From Oscillospiraceae bacterium (lineage in GTDB: Bacteria > Bacillota > Clostridia > Oscillospirales > Oscillospiraceae), in NCBI GenBank assembly GCA_017436955.1, contig JAFSCD010000005.1, positions 1 through 33,000 on the forward strand: a DNA stretch of 33,000 nt, written 5' to 3'. The notes below the pieces were generated by a model that worked only from the letters and a program-made list of their open reading frames with translations, was not told where the DNA came from and made no database searches. The position numbers and the translations under genes are program-made. Position 1 is the first letter of the stretch. Each line of letters opens with the position of its first letter. Positions 1-7,407 of the stretch are shown piece by piece.

Positions 1-784
1 CACAGCTTTGGTGTAGACCACGTTACCGGCGTTGTCCTTAATGCGGCAGCGGTAGTAGTTGCCGTTGTGGCTGGTCTTGCCGGTGAAGGTGAAGGTGGCG
101 CTGGTGGCCTTGCTGGAGGTGCAGTTCTTCCAGGTCTTGCCATCGGAAGAGCTCTGCCACTGATAGGTCTTGCCTGCGCCGGTTGCCTTGACGGTAAACT
201 TGACCGTATCACCTGCTTCTACCTTCTGGGTCTTGGGCTGGGTCGTTACACCCAGGACGTACAGCCGGACGGTATCGGTATAGACCACGTTGCCCTTGGA
301 ATCGGTGATCTTGCAGCGGTAATAGTTGCTGCTGTGGCTGGTCTTGGAGGTGAAGGTAAAGGTGGCGCTGGTCGCGGAGCTGCTGGAGCAGTTCTTCCAG
401 GTCTTGCCGTCAGCAGAGCTCTGCCACTGATAGGTCTTGCCTGCGCCGGTGGCCTTTACGGTATACTTGACCTTCTCGCCCACAGCGACCTTCTGGGTCT
501 TGGGCTGGGTCGTTACACCCAGGACGTACAGCCGGACAGCATCCGTGTATACCACGTTATCTTCCGCATCGGTAATGACGCAGCGGTAGTAGTTGCTGCT
601 GTGGCTGGTCTTGGTGGTGAAGGTGAAGGTAGCGCTGGTAGCGGAGCTGGAGGTGCAGTTCTTCCAGGTCTTGCCATCCTTGGAGCTCTGCCACTGATAG
701 GTCAGCCCGGTGCCGGTGGCTTCTACGGTGAAGGTAGCCTTGGTGCCGACCTTCTTATATGCCTTGCTGGGCTGCTTGGTGATC
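1..784 (-). repeat. Three tandem Ig-like domain repeats, 267-bp period
   Basis: Units lie at about 518-784, 251-517 and 1-250 (the last cut by the edge). Each encodes about 89 residues with the core YQWQSS.DGKTWKNC and a later YYRC, so the two cysteines can form the usual Ig disulfide. The same 30-base stretch recurs at 241 and 508, which gives the period. The units are very alike at DNA level, suggesting recent duplication. They sit at the C-terminal side of the left giant protein and may act as a stalk or binding array. Confidence 0.85.
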
Positions 785-3700
785 TCGGGAGCCTTGACGG
801 GAGCTTCCGTGGGCTCCTCCGTGGGTTCCTCGGTGGGTGTGGTAGGATCGGTGGGCGTTTCGGGCTCCACTCTGCTGGTGTCCCGATACAGCTCAAATTC
901 GCCGAAGGTGACACTGCTGCCGCCTGCAACGGAGTCCGCCCAGACGTAGATACCCTTTACGTTGTAGGTCTGTTCAAAGGTCCACTCCAGAGGCGCTGTT
1001 TTAATGCCCCAGTTGGGAGTAAAGGTCTGCGTCACCTGGGTGCCGTCCTGCAGCTCCAGAATGATGGTAACGGAGGTCATTGTGTAATTGCCGACACCAC
1101 CGTAGTACAGCTTTATTCTGTCAGCCGCAACTGCAGAGCCGTGGGCTCGGGTCAGGTCCACATAGAAGTCTCCTCTTTCGCCGGGAGATACGGTGTAGGA
1201 GATATCATTGGAGTAGTCACCGTCCACAAAATTCTCCAGATCTCTCCAATCGGGATAGGAGGTAGACCACCAGCTCTGATTTGCGTAGCTTACATTTGCG
1301 TTGTAATTACTGCAGGTACCGACCACGCAGCCACTTAAGCTGATCTTCTCCATAGGATCCACGGTGGGATCAGTGGGAGCTACGGTGGGATCGGTGGGTG
1401 CCACGGTGGGAGCTGCGGTGGGAGCCGGACCGGGTAAGGTGGGCGTGGTGGGAACGGTGGGATCCACAGTGGGAGGCAGCGGAATTCCCTGGGTGTCTTC
1501 TCCAACGATCACCCGGACGAGCCATTCCTTTGCGGTGCTGCCGGAGCCGGTAAGGGTATAAGCAATAGGCTCAGCAAAGTCCTGCGCAGCGCCGCTGTTG
1601 GGCGTGACGGTCCAGCCATCCTCCGCCACATACTGCAGAGACAGGGCGGAAAGGTCGGTATCTTCCGGTACGACGATGGTGGCGACCCGGTTGATATCGT
1701 CGTAGTAGGTGCGACCGATCTGGCCGGAGACGCGAACATCGTACCAGCCTCTTTCTTCGACAATGTATCTTGCGCAGTCGGAGTTGGTCCAGTATTCCTG
1801 CGAAATATTGTGACGCAGCCAGAAGCCCTTGTCCTCGCCGTTTTTGACGCTCTCGTCCAGCAGACCGGCTTCATAGGCAATAGACAGCGCCGCAGCGTTG
1901 CTGGACAGACTCTCAAAGGAAATGTTGTCCTTGGTGCTGTTGCCGACATTCACATAGTAGCCGCGTGTATCCAGCTTGGCGTTGTGGTAGTTGTCGTGGG
2001 TCTTGTTGTTGTGGATGGAATCGAACCAGATCTGCAGCCAGGACTGCGCCTCGGTATCGATAACATTGTGATGGATCTCCAGATGGGCACTGCCTTCATC
2101 CAGATAGATGGCGTTTTCCGTCTTGCTGGCGGTGGTGCCGGAATCGTGGATGTAGTTGTATGCGATCTCGGAATCCCTCTGTTCAGCCAGGGTGTAGATC
2201 GCACCGCCGTCATAATTGGTCTTACATACGTTGTGGATGTAGTTGTAGGTGATCCTGTTGTTGCCAACGGCGGAGTTGTTGGCTTCCGCGCTCCAGCCCC
2301 AGCCCAGGCTGATGCCGGTATAGGGGGTGTAGGAAACTTCGTTATGGTCGATCACAACGCCGTTGGTGTATCCGGCAAAGATACCGACAGAATCGTACAT
2401 ATCAATACCGATACGGGTCACGAAGTTGTTCTGAATGGTGGCGTTTGTGACCAACTGCCAATCTCTGAAGCCTGCCTGGGCAACGATCTCGCCGATCACG
2501 ATGCCGTTGTAGGAGATGTCGCAGACCAGGGAGTTGATAACCTTACAGCCATCGGAAATGACAACGCCGTCACTCTTGATACGGATACCGGCAGTACCCA
2601 TATTGCGGATCTGGCAGCCGTCAAAGACCACGTTCACACAGCCGGACAGCTCGATACCGCCGGGCACCTGGGTCCAGGTGTTGTTCAGCAGGTAGCAGTT
2701 TGCCTGCTCATCCACATACTGATTCTCGCTGGGGAAGGTGAAGGTAGTGTGGGAGAAGGTGATACCCTCGAAGGTAATGTTGCTGGCGTATTCCATATCG
2801 ATAACGTGCTCTGTTACGGGAAGATAGGCTTTCACATCATCCATATTGTCCTGCGCCATATAGTAGATCTTGCTTTCGTTGCGGTCAATGTACCATTCAC
2901 CGGGGGTGTCGATAAACATATAGTCATTGGACAGCCAGGTGGGCATCAGAGGCGTTCCCGACAGGGTTGCCATACCGTCATCCACATAAAGCTCGGTGCC
3001 GTCCAGAGAAGCACCGACGATGTGCTGGATTCTGTGATACCACAGGTACAGACTGTGCATTTCCACATGCTCGGCATTCTTCAGGTAGGAGAAGTTGTAT
3101 CTTGCGTCAGAGGTAATGCTGAGACCGGCGTTGCTCGTGTGCTCGATAAAGCCGTCAACCGCGCGGTTGGGATTAAAGTCGGAGGAGTAGCTGCTGGAAG
3201 CGGTGGCGCCCTTGGCGTCGTAAGTGATCACGCCGCTGGCGCTTTCACCCTGGGAAACGATATCGGTTGCGATGGGGTTGCCGGGATCGTGGATGTTCAG
3301 AAGTGTCAGCTCGCTGATGTGCAAATAAGTGACGGTGGAGCTTCTCCATTCGTCTCTGGGGATATTGCTCATAGGCGTTACCAGGGTAGCCACCAGACGC
3401 ACCTTGTACACTTCCGTTGTCGGGAAGGTGAAGGTCATCACATTTTTGATCGTCCAATCCTGCTCGACACCTTCTGCAACGGTGGTCCAGTTGTCGCGGT
3501 CGGCAGAGGTGGTGACCTGGAGAACGAAATCGTAAGGCGCGCAGAAGCCGTCATCCCGGACAGCCAGCTCGATGGTGTTGATCACAGAGGGCTTGCCGTT
3601 TTTCGTGGTGTTCAGCACCAGAGTGGGAATATTGGGACCGTAAGGCGGCATCCACTGATACTGCTGACCGTAGGTCGCGCCGTAGTTTTCATAGTTGCCG

Positions 3701-6099
3701 TCAAAGATCTTGGCGCCGGTGCCGTCGTTGTATTCAACCAGGGTCACAAGGTCAGCGCCGCGGTAGTAGCCGAATTCGATAATATCATCGGCGGTCAAGG
3801 CTACCTTATCGTGTACGACGGTCTCGGACTCAATGGTCTCGTCCACCTCGTAGGTGACCTTTTCGACGGTGTACAGCGTAAATTCGTTCAGGCAGAAGTC
3901 GGTGGTGTAGTTTGCGGGGTTGGCGCTGATGGCGGACTCGGGATAGGTGCCGTCCTCCTCAGTCAGATTGTAGACCAGGATACGGGCGGCGGTGATGGTA
4001 ACCTCGTCAAACTTGTAGCGCTGGGCGTAGTGGGCATCGGGCTGGGTCTTGTCGACCCACTGGGGATCGTCCTCGGCAGCGACGGTCTTCCATACACCGC
4101 CGGCGAGGACCTGGATCTCGTAATTCAGCGGCGCGGACCAGATGTCGGGGTCGATGGCCACTTCAATGGCGCCGATCGCAGTGGCTTTGTTCAGCTGAAG
4201 CAGGAAGGCAGGAACCTTGCTGCCGCCCCACTGCACCAGCTCGTTGTAGGTGAACTGACCGGTGTAGCCGTAGGAGCGCTGACCGTCAATGATGCACTCC
4301 GCTTCGCCGGAGGCTTTTTCATAGTCAATGAAGCTGCCGCTCACATCGGTATAGTAGCCAAGACGGGGCGTCAGACCGGATGTGGGAAGCGCGTTGTACA
4401 GGTTCTTGACGGCATAGCTGGGACCGTCGTCCTCGGCCAGAATTCCGGTAACGGTAGAAGGAACGATGTCCAGCTCGTCCAGCTGCAGGCTGTACTCGCC
4501 GTCGCCCAGCAGCATCAGGGGCTGCAGCTTGACGTACTGTGCCTTGTAGCCCTTGGGCAGCACCAGAAGCTGTGCGCCGCCGGTGGGTGTCTGAATGTCG
4601 GGCAGCTCCATCAGGGTGTGATAGGTCACACCGTCGGTGGAGACCTGAACACGGGCAGCCTTCATATAGCCGGCAACTTTACCGTCGGTGTAGGTGGGGT
4701 ACAGACGAATGCCGCCCACGTCCTGAACAGAGCCCAGGTCGACGATGAATTCTCCCTGATAGACAGAGGAGGACTGGACGCCGCTGTTGAAGCCACCGGA
4801 AAAGCCGTTGTCCATCAAAGCGCTTACGTCGGAGCCGTCGCCGGTTATGCTGCCGCCAAGCTCGGCAGGCGCATGCACCTTCAACTCGCCGACGGTAACG
4901 GCAGCGCCGCTGATGACACGCAGTTGGGTAGCGGCAACGGGATTGATGGCAAAAGTATTATCCTGCTTCCAGGTATAGCCGGTCTTGCTGTAGACCGTAT
5001 TCCAGGTGGTACCGTCGGTGGTCACCTGGATCTGAATGTCGCCTACGGTGTCGATCGCGGCGGCATCGGCGGTCATAACAACAGCGCCAACGGCGACAGC
5101 ATCGCCGAGGGTGACGGTATAGGGATCGCCGACGGTCAGATCAATATTGGTTGCGGTGGTAAGGGTGTTCGTCAGATCCACGTGCTGCACGACGCCAAGA
5201 TTGACAGCCTTTGTGGTGTTGCTGAAGCCAACCTGAACCTCCGCAAACGCCAGAGAATACTTGGAAGAATCGGGGTTGCCCAGCTTGGTTGCCTCGATCT
5301 TAACGTAGCGGGCATCGGTGGTGGAGAAGTAGAATGCCACACCGCCCAGAGCATCGGGAGCGGTAAAGCCGGTTTCGGCGGCCTGGGTCTTCCAGGTGCT
5401 GCCGTCGGAGGAGGTCTGAATGGTAAAGTCCTCCGGGAAACCAACGGCTTTGCGCGTGGTGGAAGATACAGTGCCATAGCCGTACAGCGTAACACTGGTC
5501 ACCAGCTTGGCTTCGCCCAGATCCACGGTCAGATACTGGGTGGTATTTGCAGAGGAGAACTCGGCGGACTGGTAGCCGTAGGAGGAGAAGGTCTCCAGCT
5601 CCGTAGGCGTCAGCTCCATAGCAGCCACGGGCTGGGGCTCGCCGTTGACGTAGAACTGGCGGGTCAGCTTGGCGTTCTTGGGGATGTCCGCAACGTAAAT
5701 GTTGTGCGCGGCATCGTGCAGCGTCCAGCTGTCCAGCTTTACGCCGCCGGAGATCAGAGCGGTCTCACCGGATGCGGCCCGGTATGTAATGGTGTGACCG
5801 TTCTTGCCGGATTCGGCTTCGCCGAAGGTAATGGACTGGGTCGCGTCGTATGTGCCACCCTTCAGGATGACAACGACATCACCGTCAGCACTCAATTCGG
5901 CAGCCTTTTTCTTGGCAGCCTGGAGGGTCTTGAAGGCTGTTTGCTCTGTGCTACCGTCATTGAAATCATCGCCGTTGACGGGGTCGATCCACAGATCGGC
6001 GTCTGCTTCCGTAGCGCTTGCGACGGTGATGGCTGGCATAACCGACAGCACCATACACAGCACCAAAAGAAGAGAAATGATTCTGGTGATCTTTTTCAT
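1..6099 (-). CDS. Giant secreted beta-helix protein with discoidin-like and Ig-like domains (3' end outside window)
   Basis: The frame is open from the ATG at 6099 to the left edge (about 2,033 residues) with no stop. AGGAGG lies 7 nt upstream of the ATG. The N-terminus (MKKITRIISLLLVLCMVLS) is a signal peptide with likely cleavage near residues 28-30. It is followed by DLWIDPVNGDDFNDGS and a TYRAASGETALISGG stretch, typical of right-handed beta-helix enzymes. Residues about 150-1050 hold several galactose-binding/discoidin-like modules (ARYVKIEA and AQYVKLQP strands). The beta-helix rungs resume at about 1,060-1,420 (NITFEGITFSHT, TNYDGGAIYTL, NAIYLDEGSA). Then come a Pro/Thr linker (about 1,540-1,580), another discoidin-like domain, a second linker and three 89-residue Ig-like repeats. 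The start resembles GH141-type glycosidases, but substrate and enzyme class cannot be told from sequence alone; a purely binding role is possible. It is a paralogue of the gene at 26070, in the opposite orientation. Confidence 0.9.
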   Translation of the reverse strand, partial: MKKITRIISLLLVLCMVLSVMPAITVASATEADADLWIDPVNGDDFNDGSTEQTAFKTLQAAKKKAAELSADGDVVVILKGGTYDATQSITFGEAESGKNGHTITYRAASGETALISGGVKLDSWTLHDAAHNIYVADIPKNAKLTRQFYVNGEPQPVAAMELTPTELETFSSYGYQSAEFSSANTTQYLTVDLGEAKLVTSVTLYGYGTVSSTTRKAVGFPEDFTIQTSSDGSTWKTQAAETGFTAPDALGGVAFYFSTTDARYVKIEATKLGNPDSSKYSLAFAEVQVGFSNTTKAVNLGVVQHVDLTNTLTTATNIDLTVGDPYTVTLGDAVAVGAVVMTADAAAIDTVGDIQIQVTTDGTTWNTVYSKTGYTWKQDNTFAINPVAATQLRVISGAAVTVGELKVHAPAELGGSITGDGSDVSALMDNGFSGGFNSGVQSSSVYQGEFIVDLGSVQDVGGIRLYPTYTDGKVAGYMKAARVQVSTDGVTYHTLMELPDIQTPTGGAQLLVLPKGYKAQYVKLQPLMLLGDGEYSLQLDELDIVPSTVTGILAEDDGPSYAVKNLYNALPTSGLTPRLGYYTDVSGSFIDYEKASGEAECIIDGQRSYGYTGQFTYNELVQWGGSKVPAFLLQLNKATAIGAIEVAIDPDIWSAPLNYEIQVLAGGVWKTVAAEDDPQWVDKTQPDAHYAQRYKFDEVTITAARILVYNLTEEDGTYPESAISANPANYTTDFCLNEFTLYTVEKVTYEVDETIESETVVHDKVALTADDIIEFGYYRGADLVTLVEYNDGTGAKIFDGNYENYGATYGQQYQWMPPYGPNIPTLVLNTTKNGKPSVINTIELAVRDDGFCAPYDFVLQVTTSADRDNWTTVAEGVEQDWTIKNVMTFTFPTTEVYKVRLVATLVTPMSNIPRDEWRSSTVTYLHISELTLLNIHDPGNPIATDIVSQGESASGVITYDAKGATASSSYSSDFNPNRAVDGFIEHTSNAGLSITSDARYNFSYLKNAEHVEMHSLYLWYHRIQHIVGASLDGTELYVDDGMATLSGTPLMPTWLSNDYMFIDTPGEWYIDRNESKIYYMAQDNMDDVKAYLPVTEHVIDMEYASNITFEGITFSHTTFTFPSENQYVDEQANCYLLNNTWTQVPGGIELSGCVNVVFDGCQIRNMGTAGIRIKSDGVVISDGCKVINSLVCDISYNGIVIGEIVAQAGFRDWQLVTNATIQNNFVTRIGIDMYDSVGIFAGYTNGVVIDHNEVSYTPYTGISLGWGWSAEANNSAVGNNRITYNYIHNVCKTNYDGGAIYTLAEQRDSEIAYNYIHDSGTTASKTENAIYLDEGSAHLEIHHNVIDTEAQSWLQIWFDSIHNNKTHDNYHNAKLDTRGYYVNVGNSTKDNISFESLSSNAAALSIAYEAGLLDESVKNGEDKGFWLRHNISQEYWTNSDCARYIVEERGWYDVRVSGQIGRTYYDDINRVATIVVPEDTDLSALSLQYVAEDGWTVTPNSGAAQDFAEPIAYTLTGSGSTAKEWLVRVIVGEDTQGIPLPPTVDPTVPTTPTLPGPAPTAAPTVAPTDPTVAPTDPTVDPMEKISLSGCVVGTCSNYNANVSYANQSWWSTSYPDWRDLENFVDGDYSNDISYTVSPGERGDFYVDLTRAHGSAVAADRIKLYYGGVGNYTMTSVTIILELQDGTQVTQTFTPNWGIKTAPLEWTFEQTYNVKGIYVWADSVAGGSSVTFGEFELYRDTSRVEPETPTDPTTPTEEPTEEPTEAPVKAPEITKQPSKAYKKVGTKATFTVEATGTGLTYQWQSSKDGKTWKNCTSSSATSATFTFTTKTSHSSNYYRCVITDAEDNVVYTDAVRLYVLGVTTQPKTQKVAVGEKVKYTVKATGAGKTYQWQSSADGKTWKNCSSSSATSATFTFTSKTSHSSNYYRCKITDSKGNVVYTDTVRLYVLGVTTQPKTQKVEAGDTVKFTVKATGAGKTYQWQSSSDGKTWKNCTSSKATSATFTFTGKTSHNGNYYRCRIKDNAGNVVYTKAV

Positions 6100-6279
6100 A
6101 GGGTGTCCTCCTCGTTATAATTATTCGGGAAATTCCCAAATGTACAATACACATTGTAAATATATCACAAAAATTTGGAAATTGGAATAGGAAATTTGAA
6201 AATTTTGCATAATTTTTCCAAAAAAAGGATATAGATCGGAGTCGCCCTGCGTGGCATCCCTGTCCCTGCTGACAAAATC

Positions 6280-6316
6280 AAAAAGACAGCCAGCCGAAAG
6301 GCTGACTGTCTTTTTT
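6280..6316 (-). terminator. Rho-independent terminator beside the tRNA-like repeat
   Basis: Arms 6280-6295 and 6300-6315 pair as a 15-bp stem with one C/A mismatch around a GAAA loop, with A and T runs at the two ends. It directly follows the partial tRNA copy (minus sense), just as the other terminator follows the real tRNA. It could work on either strand. Confidence 0.8.
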
Positions 6317-6344
6317 GGTTGCGGAGGCAGGACTCGAACCTACG
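6314..6344 (-). repeat. Partial copy of the tRNA-fMet 3' end (31-bp direct repeat)
   Basis: It is identical over 31 bp to 6534-6564, the T-arm, acceptor 3' strand and CCA of the initiator tRNA. The match stops at 6345, where the anticodon half should begin, so this is not a functional tRNA. The two copies are 220 bp apart in the same orientation, as attachment-site duplications in tRNA 3' ends often are. Confidence 0.85.
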
Positions 6345-6500
6345 CCCTGTTGCGGTGCCCGATAAAATCTTCGGGCTTGCGCTTTTCCTCGATTTTATCG
6401 ACCGCTGCCACTCGCTCGCCTTCCTTTTTCCGCCACCGGCGGCGGTCGGCTCGCTCCCCTCCGGGAACCCGGAGGTCGGCTGGAATCGTTCTTCATAACT
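6345..6500. other. Structured GC-rich non-coding element between tRNA 3'-end repeats
   Basis: No credible coding sequence is present. There are three nested or adjacent palindromes. A perfect 10-bp stem joins 6360-6369 with 6391-6400. A CCGCC/GGCGG hairpin lies near 6431-6443. An 8-bp stem joins 6458-6465 with 6468-6475 (CCTCCGGG/CCCGGAGG). The open frame crossing it runs through the tRNA and is spurious. It may be a small non-autonomous repeat or insertion attached to the tRNA gene. Family is unknown. Confidence 0.6.
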
Positions 6501-6536
6501 AAAGAAAACACCACCCAAACGGGTGGTGTTTTCTTT
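6501..6536 (-). terminator. Terminator of the initiator tRNA gene
   Basis: A perfect 16-bp stem (6501-6516 with 6521-6536) closes an AAAC loop, with T-rich ends. It begins at the CCA of the tRNA on the minus strand, so it ends the tRNA transcript. Confidence 0.9.
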
Positions 6537-6564
6537 GGTTGCGGAGGCAGGACTCGAACCTACG
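6534..6564 (-). repeat. 31-bp direct repeat copy within the tRNA-fMet 3' end
   Basis: This is the genuine tRNA copy of the 31-bp sequence repeated at 6314-6344. It covers the T-arm, acceptor 3' strand and CCA. Confidence 0.85.
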
Positions 6565-6611
6565 ACCTCCGGGTTATGAGCCCGACGAGCTTCCAACTGC
6601 TCTACTCCGCG
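6536..6611 (-). tRNA. Initiator tRNA-fMet (CAT anticodon)
   Basis: The minus strand folds as a 76-nt tRNA including encoded CCA (6538-6536). The acceptor arm is CGCGGAG against CTCCGCA, so position 1 is C facing A72. That mismatch is the hallmark of bacterial initiator tRNA. The anticodon loop is CTCATAA and the stem has three consecutive G-C pairs, the other initiator feature. The T-arm has GGTTCGAGTCC. It has its own promoter upstream and a strong terminator immediately downstream. Confidence 0.95.
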
Positions 6612-6641
6612 ATATGGGTGCGCTCACTTGAGTGCCTGCAT

Positions 6642-6670
6642 ATTGTAGCACGCCGCGAGGCATTTGTCAA
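6642..6670 (-). promoter_or_regulatory. Promoter of the tRNA-fMet gene
   Basis: Read on the minus strand: TTGACA at 6670-6665, a 17-bp spacer, and TACAAT at 6647-6642. The tRNA 5' end lies about 30 bp downstream. This is a near-consensus sigma-A site, as expected for a stable RNA gene. Confidence 0.85.
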
Positions 6671-6729
6671 CCCCTATTGTATCCGCTTTTTGGCGTTCTA
6701 TTCAGATCGTGGGCATTCTCCGGGGGTTT

Positions 6730-6758
6730 TTGCATTTTTTGATATTTCGTGCTATAAT
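6730..6758 (+). promoter_or_regulatory. Promoter of the sigma factor-serpin operon
   Basis: TTGCAT at 6730-6735, a 17-bp spacer and a perfect TATAAT at 6753-6758. It lies about 75 bp before the sigma factor ATG. The form is that of the housekeeping sigma factor, so basal expression does not need the ECF sigma itself. No second promoter is obvious. Confidence 0.75.
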
Positions 6759-6831
6759 CATTACACATTTCCCGGTTTTTCCTGACTATATAGGTGAAGG
6801 GCCTTTCAAAACGGCAGAGAGGGGGAGAGAG

Positions 6832-7407
6832 ATGGAACTTCAAACAGTAGCATTATCGCTGGACGATGAAAAGATCATTGCGCTCTATTGGGCGCGGGAT
6901 GAAAAAGCCATTACGGAAACGGACAAAAAGTACAGAAACTATCTGTTTTGTGTGGCGCGAAACATTCTGCAGGCGCAGCCGGATTGCGAGGAATGCCTGA
7001 ATGATACCTATCTTGCCGCCTGGAATGGGATGCCGCCTGCGATGCCGAGAGTACTGAAGGCGTTTTTGTCCACGATCGCCCGACGCATCGCCATCAACCG
7101 CTATCACAAAAATCAGCGTCACAGCGAAATGACGGTGGCGCTGAGCGAACTGGAGGATATTTTGTCGGACAGCGAGGACATAAGCGCGCAGCTGGATGCC
7201 CGGGAGCTGGGCAGCGCGATCAGCGCTTTTCTGCGTGAGCTGCCCCAGCGCCGGCGGTTTGTGTTCATCAGCCGCTACTATATGGCAGAGCCGATTGACA
7301 CCATCGCAAAGCATTTGGGATTAAGCCGTTCTATGGTGAACAAGGAGCTGGCGGCTGTCCGCAAAGACCTGAAGGAAAAACTGGAAAGTGAGGGATATGC
7401 CTTATGA
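6832..7407 (+). CDS. ECF-type RNA polymerase sigma factor
   Basis: 191 residues starting MELQTVALSL. The ATG at 6832 follows a GGGGGAGAGAG ribosome site; an upstream in-frame ATG at 6664 lies before the promoter and is rejected. Region 2 spans about residues 13-85 (DCEECLNDTYLAAWNGMPP and a helix ending in IARRIAINRYHKNQR). Region 4 spans about 130-185 (LPQRRRFVFISRYY, then the helix-turn-helix DTIAKHLGLSRSMVNKEL). Sigma-1 and sigma-3 regions are absent, as in ECF factors. Its stop overlaps the next start (ATGA at 7404-7407), which implies coupled translation with a membrane serpin, the likely cognate regulator. The target promoters are unknown. Confidence 0.92.
   Translation: MELQTVALSLDDEKIIALYWARDEKAITETDKKYRNYLFCVARNILQAQPDCEECLNDTYLAAWNGMPPAMPRVLKAFLSTIARRIAINRYHKNQRHSEMTVALSELEDILSDSEDISAQLDARELGSAISAFLRELPQRRRFVFISRYYMAEPIDTIAKHLGLSRSMVNKELAAVRKDLKEKLESEGYAL

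Noticed and set aside
1810-6120. Long open frame on the plus strand (over 1,400 codons) opposite the left giant gene
   Set aside because: Same artefact. The minus frame reads as a clear homologue of the right giant protein.
6127-6137. GGGAAATTCCC near-palindrome upstream of the left giant gene as an operator
   Set aside because: It is a single short copy with no assignable regulator and no clear promoter around it.
6165-6596. Minus-strand frame of 143 codons
   Set aside because: It runs through the tRNA gene, two terminators and the structured element; the product is typical of translated tRNA sequence.
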